This document shows positions 9,204-18,009 of a stretch of DNA of 64,000 nt, piece by piece. A program made the translations under genes and the position numbers. The number at the start of each line of letters is the position of its first letter. Position 1 is the stretch's first letter. Location: positions 124,001 to 188,000 of the forward strand of contig NZ_JAHSTU010000005.1 of assembly GCF_019145495.1 (NCBI RefSeq). The letters are read 5' to 3'. The stretch comes from Pseudomonas azerbaijanoccidentalis. GTDB lineage: Bacteria > Pseudomonadota > Gammaproteobacteria > Pseudomonadales > Pseudomonadaceae. The notes under the pieces are model-generated. The model made no database searches, was not told the origin of the DNA, and saw only the letters and a program-made list of their open reading frames with translations.

Positions 9204-9229
9204 TGAAATTTCATTTTCATATGCCATAT
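9204..9229. promoter_or_regulatory. Palindromes in the divergent LysR/beta-oxidation promoter
   Basis: TGAAATTTCA (9204-9213) is a perfect palindrome and ATATGCCATAT (9219-9229) is a 5-1-5 inverted repeat. Both lie in the AT-rich 98-nt gap between the 3-hydroxyacyl-CoA dehydrogenase and LysR starts, where a LysR operator would be expected. Confidence 0.4.
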
Positions 9230-9238
9230 ATTCTGAGC

Positions 9239-10138
9239 ATGAATACATCAAACTTTGATCTGAACCTGCTGCGCGTATTCGACATGTTGCTGCGTGAGCA
9301 AAATGTCTCGCGCGCAGCGCAACGCCTGGCGTTGACCCAACCCACGGTGAGCAACGCCTTGGCACGCTTGCGCGACATGCTCGGCGACCCCCTGCTTGTG
9401 CGCGTCGGTCGGCGCATGTGCCCGACCCCTCGAGCGCTCGCGCTGGAAGGGCCTATTCGCGCCGCCTTGCAACAAATCGAGCAAACGCTGTCCACCGGTG
9501 ACGCGTTCGATCCACAGCGCAGCCATCGCCAATTGAGATTTGCCCTGACCGACTTCGTTGAACAACTGTGCATGCCGTCCTTGCTGGCAAGCCTGCAGAC
9601 GCAGGCGCCGAACCTGCGCATCGATGTTGCCCATCTGAGTGCCAGCTTTCCCGCTGAGGCGCTCGACAGAGGCGAACTGGACATGGTTTTGGGCCGTTTC
9701 GATCACGTACCGGCACGTTTCTCCCGCCAGCTCTGGCGCAGCGAAACACTGCGAGTGGCGGTGTGTCAGGACCATCCGCGACTGAGTGACGGCCTGGACC
9801 TGCAGCGTTTCCTGCAATTGCGCCACGTCTGGGTTCATGGTGGCCAGACCCGAGGCATGGTCGACCAATGGCTAGCGGAGCAGAACCTTGTGCGGCAGAT
9901 CGTCTACACCACGCCGAATTACCTGCAAGCCGCACACTTGGTGGCCGCGACCGAACTCTGTGTCGTGTTGCCGACGCTACTGGCACAGCAATTCGCCCGG
10001 CTGCTGCCCCTGAAGCTGTATGAACTGCCGTTTGCGCTGCCGCCCTTCGATCTTGAGCTGGTACGACTGACGCATCGCCAACACGACCCGGCGCTGACCT
10101 GGCTCGAGGCGCAGGTCCTGGCGATTCAACCGGGTTGA
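9239..10138 (+). CDS. LysR-family transcriptional regulator
   Basis: Regulator of 299 aa. The helix-turn-helix reads NVSRAAQRLALTQPTVSNALARLR at about residues 25-48, followed by LGDPLLVRVGRRMCPTPRA, the NodD/NahR-like arrangement common in activators of aromatic or lipid catabolism. The ATG at 9239 was chosen over one at 9203 because MNTSNFDLNLLRVFD is the family N-terminus. It stands between the divergent beta-oxidation operon and a codirectional alkylsulfatase gene 100 nt downstream, and could control both. The inducer is unknown; an alkyl sulfate or the alcohol/acid derived from it would fit. Confidence 0.88.
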   Translation: MNTSNFDLNLLRVFDMLLREQNVSRAAQRLALTQPTVSNALARLRDMLGDPLLVRVGRRMCPTPRALALEGPIRAALQQIEQTLSTGDAFDPQRSHRQLRFALTDFVEQLCMPSLLASLQTQAPNLRIDVAHLSASFPAEALDRGELDMVLGRFDHVPARFSRQLWRSETLRVAVCQDHPRLSDGLDLQRFLQLRHVWVHGGQTRGMVDQWLAEQNLVRQIVYTTPNYLQAAHLVAATELCVVLPTLLAQQFARLLPLKLYELPFALPPFDLELVRLTHRQHDPALTWLEAQVLAIQPG

Positions 10139-10217
10139 GCCATTACCCAATGCGATGGCAGGCATGCCGCTCTGGTATTGGCTGCGACCCCAACCGCTCC
10201 CTACGATGGATCGCCCG

Positions 10218-10225
10218 AACAATAA
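10218..10225 (+). promoter_or_regulatory. Crc/Hfq-like CA motif before the alkylsulfatase
   Basis: AACAATAA, overlapping a second AATAACAA, directly precedes the AAGGA ribosome binding site of the alkylsulfatase starting at 10239, suggesting catabolite repression of translation. Confidence 0.4.
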
Positions 10226-10238
10226 CAAGGACTGCTCC

Positions 10239-12200
10239 ATGCGTTTTTCACAGCCTTTGCTCACCCTCGCCCTGCTGGTACCGCTGACGAGTCTCGCCGC
10301 CACGCCTGCCAAGGATGCGACGACCTTTACCCTGCAAAACAACCAGCAATGGCTGCAGCGACTGCCTTTCGCCGATCGTGGAGATTTCGAGGCCGCTGAG
10401 CGGGGCCTGATCGAGCGGTATGAGGGGGTCGTCAGTAATGCGGGGGGCAAAACAGTCTGGGACTTAAAGCAATACGCTTTTCTGAATCGTAAAGACGCGC
10501 CCGGAACCGTCAACCCGAGTCTGTGGCGCATCGCGCAGCTCAATACGCTTGCCGGCCTGTTCAAGGTCACCGAGGGTATCTATCAGATTCGTGGCATGGA
10601 CCTGGCGAACATGACCATTGTCGAGGGCGATAACGGCCTCATCGTGCTCGACCCGCTGCTGGCGGTGGAAACCGCCAGAGCCGGCCTGGAACTGTACTTC
10701 AAACATCGTCCGCGCAAACCGGTGACTACGGTGATTTATACGCACCCGCACGTCGACCATTTCGGCGGGGTGCGCGGGGTGATCGACGAAGCGGACGTGA
10801 AGGCCGGCAAGGTTCAGGTCATCGCACCCCAAGGTTTTTTTGAACACGCCATCGGCGAGAATGTATTGGCCGGGCCGGCGATGAAACGGCGTGCCCAGTA
10901 CATGTACGGAGCACCACTGCCGCGTGGTGAACGGGGCCAGGTCGACGCTGGGCTGGGCAAGGGCGTACCGGCAAACGCGACGGTCAGCCTGATCGCCCCC
11001 ACCCGGGAAATCAGCAAGCCGCTGGAACGCCTGACCCTGGAGGGCATTGAAGTCGAATTCCAGCTAACGCCTGGCACCGAGGCGCCGGCAGAGATGAACA
11101 TCTATTTCCCACGGTTCAAGGCGCTGTGCATGGCCGAAAACGCAACCCACGTTCAACACAACGTGCTGACCTTGCGCGGCGCGCTGGTTCGCGATCCGAA
11201 GATCTGGGCGCATTACCTTGACGAGTCCCTGGTGCGTTACGGCAATCAGGCCGAAGTGGTCTTTGCCCAGCATCACTGGCCGACCTGGGGTAGCGCGCAG
11301 ATACGCGACTACCTGGCTGACCAGCGTGACATGTACGCATTCATCGACAGCCAGAGCCTGCGCCTGATCAATCAGGGCCAGACGCCAATGGAAATCGCAG
11401 AGACCCTGAGCTCATTGCCGCCACGCTTGGCCAGCAAGTGGTACAGCCGCGATTACTACGGCTCGTTGAGCCACAACGTGCGCGCCGTGTACCAGCGTTA
11501 CATGGGTTTCTATGATGGCAACCCGGCGAACCTCAATCCGCTGCCGCCCCAAGCGGCTGGCAAGCGCTACGTGGCCGCCATGGGCGGGGCCGACCAGGTG
11601 CTGAGCCACGCGCGTACAGCCTTCGACGAAGGTGACTATCGCTGGGTGGCGCAACTGACCAATCATTTGGTATTTGCCGAGCCCGGCAACGCCGCTGCGC
11701 GCCAACTGCAGGCCGATGCACTGGAGCAACTGGGCTATCAGAGTGAGAACGCCACTTGGCGCAATGCCTACCTGAGCGGCGCCCAGGAACTGCGTGATGG
11801 CGTAGCCGCCGCCACTGGCAGCGGCGGCAATACCGATGACATGGTGCGGGCGCTGACACCGACGATGTTTTTCGATTATCTGGGCGTTCGAATCGATGCA
11901 CTGAAAGCGGCCGACAACGACCTGACCATCAACTGGCGTTTCACCGATCTGAACGAGGATTACGCTTTGACCCTGCGCAATGGCGTACTCACCCACCGCG
12001 ATCTTGCACGACATGACCAGGCCGACGTGCAAATCAGCATGAAGAAATCGACGCTGGATCGCATCGCACTCAAGCAGACGGGCTTTTTGAAAGAAGCAAC
12101 GCTGGGCGATATCACGATCGAAGGTGAACGGGTTAAATTCCTGCGCTTTATGGGTGGCCTGGAGGAAGCGGACGCGCGTTTCAATATCGTCACCCCTTGA
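10239..12200 (+). CDS. Secreted alkyl sulfatase, SdsA/BDS1-like (metallo-beta-lactamase fold)
   Basis: Class III alkylsulfatase of 653 aa, which hydrolyses primary or secondary alkyl sulfate esters to alcohol and sulfate. A signal peptide is predicted at residues 1-21 (ending SLAA). The binuclear zinc motif THPHVDHFGG lies in the N-terminal metallo-beta-lactamase domain, with NATHVQHN and QHHWPTWG further on, as in SdsA1. A dimerisation domain and a C-terminal SCP2-like domain follow. The ATG at 10239 is supported by AAGGA and by the signal peptide; the frame is open further upstream. A paralogue is at 26216. The alcohol released could feed the beta-oxidation-type operon at 3286-9140. This gene is probably regulated by the LysR immediately upstream. 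Confidence 0.92.
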   Translation: MRFSQPLLTLALLVPLTSLAATPAKDATTFTLQNNQQWLQRLPFADRGDFEAAERGLIERYEGVVSNAGGKTVWDLKQYAFLNRKDAPGTVNPSLWRIAQLNTLAGLFKVTEGIYQIRGMDLANMTIVEGDNGLIVLDPLLAVETARAGLELYFKHRPRKPVTTVIYTHPHVDHFGGVRGVIDEADVKAGKVQVIAPQGFFEHAIGENVLAGPAMKRRAQYMYGAPLPRGERGQVDAGLGKGVPANATVSLIAPTREISKPLERLTLEGIEVEFQLTPGTEAPAEMNIYFPRFKALCMAENATHVQHNVLTLRGALVRDPKIWAHYLDESLVRYGNQAEVVFAQHHWPTWGSAQIRDYLADQRDMYAFIDSQSLRLINQGQTPMEIAETLSSLPPRLASKWYSRDYYGSLSHNVRAVYQRYMGFYDGNPANLNPLPPQAAGKRYVAAMGGADQVLSHARTAFDEGDYRWVAQLTNHLVFAEPGNAAARQLQADALEQLGYQSENATWRNAYLSGAQELRDGVAAATGSGGNTDDMVRALTPTMFFDYLGVRIDALKAADNDLTINWRFTDLNEDYALTLRNGVLTHRDLARHDQADVQISMKKSTLDRIALKQTGFLKEATLGDITIEGERVKFLRFMGGLEEADARFNIVTP

Positions 12201-12210
12201 GCACGCGTGG

Positions 12211-12229
12211 GCGGCGCGTCAGGCGCCGC
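12211..12229. terminator. GC-rich hairpin between convergent genes
   Basis: GCGGCGC, GTCAG, GCGCCGC form a 7-bp stem between the alkylsulfatase end (12200) and the convergent small membrane gene, overlapping the stop codon of the latter. There is no T-run. Confidence 0.4.
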
Positions 12230-12512
12230 TCACCAACCCGATGATGCCGATGAGCGCGAGTAAACACACCGACGCGCCTAACGCCAGGATCGCCCGCGAG
12301 GCTGGCACTGCCCGCTCCGACTGGAGCATCGCCAATCCCTGACGATAACGGCGGCCTTGCCTTGCAAGCAACATCAGCGCAACGACACCGCCCATCCCCA
12401 CCGACATCAGGTCACCGGCCCGTCCCGCCAGAACCAGCACCACCAGCAACGCCAACAACGTCCTTCGCCATGCCAACTCGGTGCGCTCCGCCTGCAGCCC
12501 CGGATCACCCAT
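12219..12512 (-). CDS. DUF202 family inner-membrane protein
   Basis: Small membrane protein of 97 aa. The N-terminal DPGLQAERTELAWRRT is the DUF202 hallmark, followed by about three hydrophobic segments (residues 18-30, 37-49 and 76-95). It overlaps the preceding YidH-like gene by 8 nt, and the two make the YidG/YidH-type pair often seen in Pseudomonas. Function unknown. It ends an operon that starts with a DUF1329 gene at 14258. Confidence 0.85.
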   Translation of the reverse strand: MGDPGLQAERTELAWRRTLLALLVVLVLAGRAGDLMSVGMGGVVALMLLARQGRRYRQGLAMLQSERAVPASRAILALGASVCLLALIGIIGLVSGA

Positions 12513-12891
12513 GCCAACGGGGCCAAAGCACGCTGGTGATCAGCACGACCGCCGTTAAACATCCCAATGCCAACAGCGGCGCGAGCGCCGGCAGAGGCAG
12601 CGGCTGGCGCTGACGCAGTGCTCGCTCCACCTTCAGCCAGCGCACGCATGCGCCGATGCTCACCAGCTGACTCAATACCATCAAACTGATCGCCATGACC
12701 ATGCGTAGCCGAGGCTCGAAGACGTCACCGGCGAGCGCTTCGACGGCGATCCCTCCCCCCAGCAGCGCCAGTGAAGTGCGAATCCAGGCGAGAAAGGTGC
12801 GCTCATTGGCCAGAGTGAATCGCGGATCAGGCGACTCACCTGCGCCCAACAGGGTTTCCGTCAAGGTACGGCGCTTTTGCTGCATTCCCAT
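12505..12891 (-). CDS. YidH-like DUF202 family inner-membrane protein
   Basis: Membrane protein of 128 aa with the YidH signature DPRFTLANERTFLAWIRT at about residues 22-39, then hydrophobic segments at 40-52, 64-80 and 104-122. Its start shares one base with the stop of the DUF1329 gene upstream and its end overlaps the next gene by 8 nt, so the three are translationally coupled. No enzymatic role is known for the family. Confidence 0.87.
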   Translation of the reverse strand: MGMQQKRRTLTETLLGAGESPDPRFTLANERTFLAWIRTSLALLGGGIAVEALAGDVFEPRLRMVMAISLMVLSQLVSIGACVRWLKVERALRQRQPLPLPALAPLLALGCLTAVVLITSVLWPRWHG

Positions 12892-14258
12892 CAGCGCACA
12901 CCGAAGCTGCGCAATGCGCCCGGTGAAAAGTACGAAAGGCTGGTCGGCAAATTGAAGACGTAAGGTTTGCGCTGCTCATTGATCAAACCCGAAACGTGAT
13001 AACGGCCGTTCTTCAAATCGTAGGTGACCTCCATGGCATTGACTGCGGCCTCACCGCCGGGGTGGTAAAAACTGTGCGCCCCGGACGTGCGCCACAACAT
13101 TCCCCGTTGATCGTAAAGGTCAGCCTCGAGAATCGCCCAAGTGTCTTCGTCGATGTAGTAACGACGTTTGGCGTAAATGTGTTGGGCACCGGGTTTCAGG
13201 GTCGCCACGACCTCCCACACTCGGTGCAATTCGTAGCGGGTGGGTACCGGGTCGACATGCCCTGGGCGAATCAGCTCGCTGTAACGCAGGTGGGGTGAGG
13301 CCAGGCGATAGCTGTTATAGGGCACGTGCAGCAATTTCTTGCCTGCCAGGTGCCAGTCGTAACGATCCGGCGCGCCATTGAACATGTCACGACTGTCGGC
13401 CGTGCGCAGGCCCGCCGTCCCAGGCCCGGTCGTGTCATAGTCGATACCCGGAGCACGCCTGACCCGTCGCTGGCTGGAACTGTAGACCCAGGACAGTCGC
13501 GGCTCGGCGACCTGGTCGAGCGTTTCATGCACCACCATTGCGTCTCCGGCGAGCCTCGACGGCGCGGTCATGCGGTAAGTGAAGTAATAAAGAATATTGT
13601 CGCTCCCAGCGCCCGGCAGCCCCTCAGGGCGGGCGAACTCCTGACGGGCACTCATCAGGGTGAAGCGTCCGTTGCCCAATGGCGTGACGCTGTCAGAGAC
13701 AAGGCTGTAACTGGCGTTGCGGTTGCGCGTCAGATGATTCCAGATGACCTCCAGGCCGTTGCGCGGAACAGGGAAAGCGATCGCCCCGCTAAAGCCGCGC
13801 AGACCATTGCCCTGATCCGCCAGTTGCGCGGACCGGGCGTTGCGAGCGGCCGATGCGGCAAGTGGCGCAGGGACGGCGACACTGCGATGGGTGGGATAGA
13901 CCGGCAGTTTCATCGTCTCGGGAAAACGCTTGAGCAAAGCGATCTGCCCGGCCGACAGTTGGCTCTCATACTGCTTGTAATTGCGCGCGGTGATTTCGTA
14001 CAGCGGTCGCTCGTCGGCGAAGGGGTCGACTGGCGTGCCGTTGCTTTCCAGCCGTTGCTGCGCGGCCGTGAGCCCGCCCTGCCAAGCCGGGATTCGACCG
14101 TCAGGGGAAGCAGCTCGCTGGGCGCCTATGGGCGTCAGGTCCGGGGGTAACTCGCCGGTGGCCAGCGCAGCCGTCGTCCAGGACATTCCCAGCAGCAGGC
14201 AGCAGGAAAAGGGGACCATCGACGGCCGAAAAAAACCTCGGGTGCGGGTTGTCATCAC
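12891..14258 (-). CDS. DUF1329 family exported protein
   Basis: Exported protein of 455 aa. After a signal peptide (about residues 1-33, ending ALA) it shows the DUF1329 start LTPIGAQRAASPDGRIPAWQGGL, and later YAKRRYYIDEDTWAILEADLYD, a LolA/outer-membrane-lipoprotein-sorting-like fold segment. Such proteins accompany DUF1302 proteins in clusters for hydrophobic substrates and are thought to act in the periplasm or outer membrane. Two starts are possible, GTG at 14258 or ATG at 14255, both served by AGAGG. The leader is nearly identical to that of the DUF1302 gene at 19865, which suggests the two are a functional pair. A second DUF1329 gene lies at 53933. Confidence 0.87.
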   Translation of the reverse strand: MMTTRTRGFFRPSMVPFSCCLLLGMSWTTAALATGELPPDLTPIGAQRAASPDGRIPAWQGGLTAAQQRLESNGTPVDPFADERPLYEITARNYKQYESQLSAGQIALLKRFPETMKLPVYPTHRSVAVPAPLAASAARNARSAQLADQGNGLRGFSGAIAFPVPRNGLEVIWNHLTRNRNASYSLVSDSVTPLGNGRFTLMSARQEFARPEGLPGAGSDNILYYFTYRMTAPSRLAGDAMVVHETLDQVAEPRLSWVYSSSQRRVRRAPGIDYDTTGPGTAGLRTADSRDMFNGAPDRYDWHLAGKKLLHVPYNSYRLASPHLRYSELIRPGHVDPVPTRYELHRVWEVVATLKPGAQHIYAKRRYYIDEDTWAILEADLYDQRGMLWRTSGAHSFYHPGGEAAVNAMEVTYDLKNGRYHVSGLINEQRKPYVFNLPTSLSYFSPGALRSFGVR

Positions 14259-14291
14259 TCTTAACCTCTTATTGTGTTTATCAGAGAGTGA
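14255..14291 (-). repeat. 37-nt leader shared with the DUF1302 gene (copy 1)
   Basis: Read on the minus strand, this segment matches 19832-19868 at 35 of 37 positions, including the core CACAATAAGAGGTTAAGAGT that holds the ribosome binding site and the GTG start. See the second copy for discussion. Confidence 0.75.
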
Positions 14292-14382
14292 ACAAATGTA
14301 TGCCCCACCGAGTACGCGTTAATCGCATGACGGGGCGGGTGAAAGGATCAATCTTTATGGGTGTTCCGATAGCCTCTTCTTG

Positions 14383-14398
14383 AGTATCAATGGATACT
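14383..14398. promoter_or_regulatory. Perfect inverted repeat upstream of the LysR gene
   Basis: AGTATC, AATG, GATACT. It lies in the 217-nt divergent region between the DUF1329 gene and the LysR gene at 14476, about 78 bp before the latter, and is a candidate operator. Confidence 0.4.
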
Positions 14399-14475
14399 AA
14401 GTAGGGCCTTGGGCCCCGACAAATAGCGTCTTCAGATAGTTGCCATATCAGTTCGGCATAGCCAGAGATTTGCCC

Positions 14476-15405
14476 ATGACCTTGAAACAGCTGCGTTACT
14501 TGATCGCCATTGCAGAAGCAGGAAGTTTCTCCAATGCCGCACGCCGGGCGTTCATCGCCCAGCCTGCCCTGAGCCGCCAGATTGGTTTATTGGAAAGCGA
14601 ACTGGACATGCAGTTACTGGCCCGCCAGCACGATGGCATTGAATTGACCGATGCCGGCCGACAGTTGTACGAAGTGGCTCGATCGGTGATTCAGAAGCTC
14701 GACTCGGTGAAGGACGAACTCAAATCGAGCCAGGGCAATCCGATGGGGCATGTGGCTATTTCCATCCCCGCGACAGCTTCGGCTCTGCTGCTACCCACCA
14801 TCATCACGCAGGCCCAGGCCAAGTTTCCGGGGATCAAGCTAACGATTTGGGATGGCCTGAGTCGCGAAGGCGGTCAAGCGATCGAACTGGGCAAAGTGGA
14901 TTTCGGCGTAGTGCCAAACGCTGAAGAACTGGAGCACGTCATTGCTGAACCGGTCTTCACCGAAGACCTGTTTTGGGTCGGCACACCTGCGCAAGAGGCT
15001 GACAACTCGCCCATTACTCTGGCTGAAGCCGCGGCGACCCGACTGGTGATGCCGCCGCGCGCCCTGCACCTGCGCCGGCGTATCGAGCAAGCGGCGATGG
15101 AAACCGGGGTGACGCTCGATTCAAGCTATGAACAACAGTCAGCTCCGGGCATTAGCAGCCTGGTGCGCGCCGGTTTGGCGGCGACCATCAGCAACTGGCC
15201 GCCGCTGACGGAACTGCTGGAACCGATATCGGCACGGCTGATCGTGGAGCCTCGGATTACCCGAACCATTTCCCTGGCTTATTCACAGCATAAGCCCCTG
15301 TCGTTTGCGGCAACGTGCATGCGCGATCTGGTGCGCGGTCTACTCATCGAAGCTGTGGTCGACGCCCGCTGGAAAGGCAGCTTGATCGAGCGCACGCCAG
15401 AGTAA
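14476..15405 (+). CDS. LysR-family regulator, Nac/Cbl-like subgroup
   Basis: Regulator of 309 aa starting MTLKQLRYLIAIAEAGSFSNAA, with the helix-turn-helix in residues 16-45. The stretch GHVAISIPATASALLLPTII and the overall length resemble the nitrogen assimilation control (Nac) branch. The ATG at 14476 is preferred to one at 14440 because it fits the family N-terminus. It lies between the DUF1329 operon (divergent) and the MFS/acyl-CoA dehydrogenase/ligase operon (convergent), so either or both could be targets, along with the DUF1302 gene sharing the leader. Effector unknown. Confidence 0.87.
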   Translation: MTLKQLRYLIAIAEAGSFSNAARRAFIAQPALSRQIGLLESELDMQLLARQHDGIELTDAGRQLYEVARSVIQKLDSVKDELKSSQGNPMGHVAISIPATASALLLPTIITQAQAKFPGIKLTIWDGLSREGGQAIELGKVDFGVVPNAEELEHVIAEPVFTEDLFWVGTPAQEADNSPITLAEAAATRLVMPPRALHLRRRIEQAAMETGVTLDSSYEQQSAPGISSLVRAGLAATISNWPPLTELLEPISARLIVEPRITRTISLAYSQHKPLSFAATCMRDLVRGLLIEAVVDARWKGSLIERTPE

Positions 15406-15429
15406 GACTTGAGCCAGGTCCATGGCTGA

Positions 15430-15458
15430 GGGCGCTGCGCCTCAATTGCGCAGCGCCC
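15430..15458. terminator. Strong GC-rich hairpin between convergent genes
   Basis: GGGCGCTGCGC, loop CTCAATT, GCGCAGCGCCC: a perfect 11-bp stem between the LysR end (15405) and the MFS end (15466). There is no T-run, but the position fits a bidirectional transcription stop. Confidence 0.55.
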
Positions 15459-15465
15459 GGCGGTG

Positions 15466-16764
15466 TCAACTGACCCGCGGCGCTGCGACCCCGACGACCT
15501 GATGCAGCCGCTCGCGGGTTTTCTGGGGATCCATCCGGAACAACCCGATCAGCCCCGCGACCACCAACACCGCGCCACAGACCAGGAACCCCTCCCCGTA
15601 ACCGGCTGGGTGTTCGGCGCCCGCGCCCTGCACCAGTATTCCGGTGACCACTGGCGCCGACAAACCGGCCAGCGAGGCGATGCCGTTGCCAATCGCCAGG
15701 ATCCCGGCGCGTTGGCTGCCTGGCGTGAACTCGGCGAGCATGGCCGGCCCCACCGAATACATCACCAGTGCCAGACCGCCGCTGAATGTCAGGCAGACGA
15801 TCCGCTCAATGCTCGACAGCCCCGGCAGGAAAAGCGCGGCGCTCAGAAGACCACTGGCAATCAGGCAGAACGACACGAACGCACCTCGTGACCAGCGCGT
15901 CGCCATGCCGCCGCGCATCATGCGCTGCGATAACCAGGCCATGAACAGGCTCAGCGGCGTGGTGACCACGACGAACATCACAAATACTCGCCCGGTCATG
16001 ATCGGATCGATACCCAGACCGTTCTCCAGATAGCTCGGCACCCAGGTCAGCGTCAGCGCCAACGACCAATTGGCAGCGAAATGACAGAGGTAATTACTCA
16101 GTACCGTACTGTCGGTGAGCAATCGTTTATAAGGCACGCGCGCTTCGTCCTGCGCCAGCTGGCCGGGGCGAATGCGATCAAGCGTGCCTTCCCGTCCCAG
16201 CAGCCACCACAGCACGCACCAGACCGCGCCAATTGCAGCGAGGACGATGAAGTTCATGCGCCATCCGTAATGCACACTGATCCACGGGATCATCGCGCCT
16301 GCGACCAGCAGGCCAAAGGCACTGCCGGTATGCAGCAGTGCGACTGGCAGGTTGCGACGGTCGTTGGGAAACCATTTGTACAAGGCGTGGGTGGCCACCG
16401 GTGACGCAGGCCCTTCGCCAATGCCCAGCAGCACACGACAGGCGACGATTGCCCACAAGGAGCTGACAAATAGCATCGGCAGTTGAATGAGCGCCCAGAA
16501 CGCGCCCATGCCCAACAGCAGGGTGCGCGTGGGGCGGCGATTCGCCATGAAGCCGCCGATCACTGCGGAAATCGCAAAGAACCAGTGCAGTGCGCCACCT
16601 ACCAGACCGAATTCGGTCGGTGACAGGCCAAGCTCTTTGGACATCGGCACGGCGACCAGGCCTATGACGACCTTGTCGAGGAAGTTGACCAGCATCAGCA
16701 GTGCCAGCAGTACCGCAACCATCCAGGCCGTGCCCAGACGTGCGGGGGTTTCAGTGTGAGTCAT
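15466..16764 (-). CDS. MFS transporter (anion:cation symporter/aromatic acid type)
   Basis: Twelve-helix importer of 432 aa. It opens with a hydrophobic helix containing NFLDKVVIG and has GRLLGIG-like loop motifs (RVLLGIGEGPASPVATHALYKWF), typical of ACS-family uptake of organic acids. It is the last gene of an operon with an acyl-CoA dehydrogenase and a CoA ligase, so it should bring in the acid that the ligase activates. AAGAACAATAA on the message just before the start is a Crc/Hfq-like element. Confidence 0.88.
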   Translation of the reverse strand: MTHTETPARLGTAWMVAVLLALLMLVNFLDKVVIGLVAVPMSKELGLSPTEFGLVGGALHWFFAISAVIGGFMANRRPTRTLLLGMGAFWALIQLPMLFVSSLWAIVACRVLLGIGEGPASPVATHALYKWFPNDRRNLPVALLHTGSAFGLLVAGAMIPWISVHYGWRMNFIVLAAIGAVWCVLWWLLGREGTLDRIRPGQLAQDEARVPYKRLLTDSTVLSNYLCHFAANWSLALTLTWVPSYLENGLGIDPIMTGRVFVMFVVVTTPLSLFMAWLSQRMMRGGMATRWSRGAFVSFCLIASGLLSAALFLPGLSSIERIVCLTFSGGLALVMYSVGPAMLAEFTPGSQRAGILAIGNGIASLAGLSAPVVTGILVQGAGAEHPAGYGEGFLVCGAVLVVAGLIGLFRMDPQKTRERLHQVVGVAAPRVS

Positions 16765-16776
16765 GGTTGTCTCTCG

Positions 16777-16787
16777 TTATTGTTCTT
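16777..16787 (-). promoter_or_regulatory. Crc/Hfq-like CA motifs before the MFS gene
   Basis: On the minus strand AAGAACAATAA contains two overlapping AANAANAA matches, 13 nt before the ATG at 16764 and upstream of GAGAGA. Confidence 0.4.
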
Positions 16788-16832
16788 GTCAGAGCATCCG
16801 GCCATGAGCGGCCGGACGTGCGGCACGCCCTG

Positions 16833-17996
16833 CTAGCTCGGCATCAGGACACCCTTGGCAATGGTGTTGCGCTGAATTTCACTGGTTCCGGTGAGGATGC
16901 GCATCATACGGGTCGCGCGGAAAATCCACTCAACCGGATTGCCGCGCAGCAGCCCCGCTCCGCCATGAATCTGTACCGCGCGGTCTGCGATACGGAAAGC
17001 GGTCTCGGACACGAATAACTTGCACATGGGCGCCTGTGTACGGATATCCCCACCGGCATCATTCACCGCGGCTGTCGCATACACCATGCTGCGCGCAGCA
17101 TGCAACTCGGTCGCCATGTCGGCAATCATGTGGTTGATCGACTGGAACATTGCGATCGGCTGGCCGAACTGCTTGCGCGTACGGGCGTAGTCGATCGACA
17201 GGTTCAGCGCCAAGCCTGCCAGGCCTAGCAAGGTCGGGCAATGCAGCAAGCGATTTAGGGTGATCCTCCCCATCGCCAGCTTGAATCCCTGCCCCTCTTC
17301 GCCAATGCGGTTGGCCACGGGTACCCGTACTTCGTCCAGGAAGATATCGCCATGGGCACCACCACCGGACATCACCGCATAGTCGCTCTCTATCCGCACG
17401 CCTGGCGCCTTCAGATCGATGAAGAACGCAGAAATCCCCTGGGCGCCGCCGCCGGGTCCGGTGACGGCAAGGAGCACCGCGATATCAGCATAGGGAGCAC
17501 CCGAGATGAAACGCTTGCTACCGTTCAGCACATATTCTTCACCGTCGCGGCGGGCAATCGTCTTGATCGCCGTTGCATCGGAGCCGGCCTCGCTCTCGGT
17601 CAGCGCGAAGCACACGGCCTTCTCCGCACGGCACACAGGCTGCAGGAAAGTCTCGATTTGCCAAGGGCTGGCGACCTTGAACAGATGCCCGATGCGCGGC
17701 GGACCGGACAACTCACCGAGGATGTGCGGAGCCAGCATGGAACCGCTCAACACCGTGGCCTCCTTCACTGCACACAGGTCTGAAACGTTCAGCCCCGCAC
17801 CTCCGATGGCCTCGGGCAGCATGATGTTGTAAAAACCCTGGTCGCAGGAACGCTGCCAGACCTGTTGCAGCACATCGCGAGGATGGGGCTCGGCCCAACT
17901 CAGACCTTCGCGCTGCTCAAGGGGCAGAATTTCGTCGCGAATGAAGCCACCGATGGCCTCGATGATTTGACTGGCTTTTTCACTTGGCTGATACAT
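16833..17996 (-). CDS. Acyl-CoA dehydrogenase family protein lacking the usual catalytic Glu
   Basis: Acyl-CoA dehydrogenase fold of 387 aa with FALTESEAGSDATA, YARTRKQFGQPIA and the flavin motif QIHGGAGLLRGNPVEW. The C-terminal motif, usually EGTxEIQ, reads LTGTSEIQ with Thr369 where the catalytic Glu would be. The alternative Glu position of the isovaleryl/long-chain type falls in ITLNRLLHC around Asn248, also not Glu. The base must come from another residue, or the chemistry differs. The ATG at 17996 (MYQPSEKA) was chosen because AGGAG lies just upstream; the frame stays open 174 nt further. It follows the CoA ligase by 13 nt and should act on its product. Confidence 0.87.
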   Translation of the reverse strand: MYQPSEKASQIIEAIGGFIRDEILPLEQREGLSWAEPHPRDVLQQVWQRSCDQGFYNIMLPEAIGGAGLNVSDLCAVKEATVLSGSMLAPHILGELSGPPRIGHLFKVASPWQIETFLQPVCRAEKAVCFALTESEAGSDATAIKTIARRDGEEYVLNGSKRFISGAPYADIAVLLAVTGPGGGAQGISAFFIDLKAPGVRIESDYAVMSGGGAHGDIFLDEVRVPVANRIGEEGQGFKLAMGRITLNRLLHCPTLLGLAGLALNLSIDYARTRKQFGQPIAMFQSINHMIADMATELHAARSMVYATAAVNDAGGDIRTQAPMCKLFVSETAFRIADRAVQIHGGAGLLRGNPVEWIFRATRMMRILTGTSEIQRNTIAKGVLMPS

Positions 17997-18009
17997 GGTG
18001 ATCTCCTCG

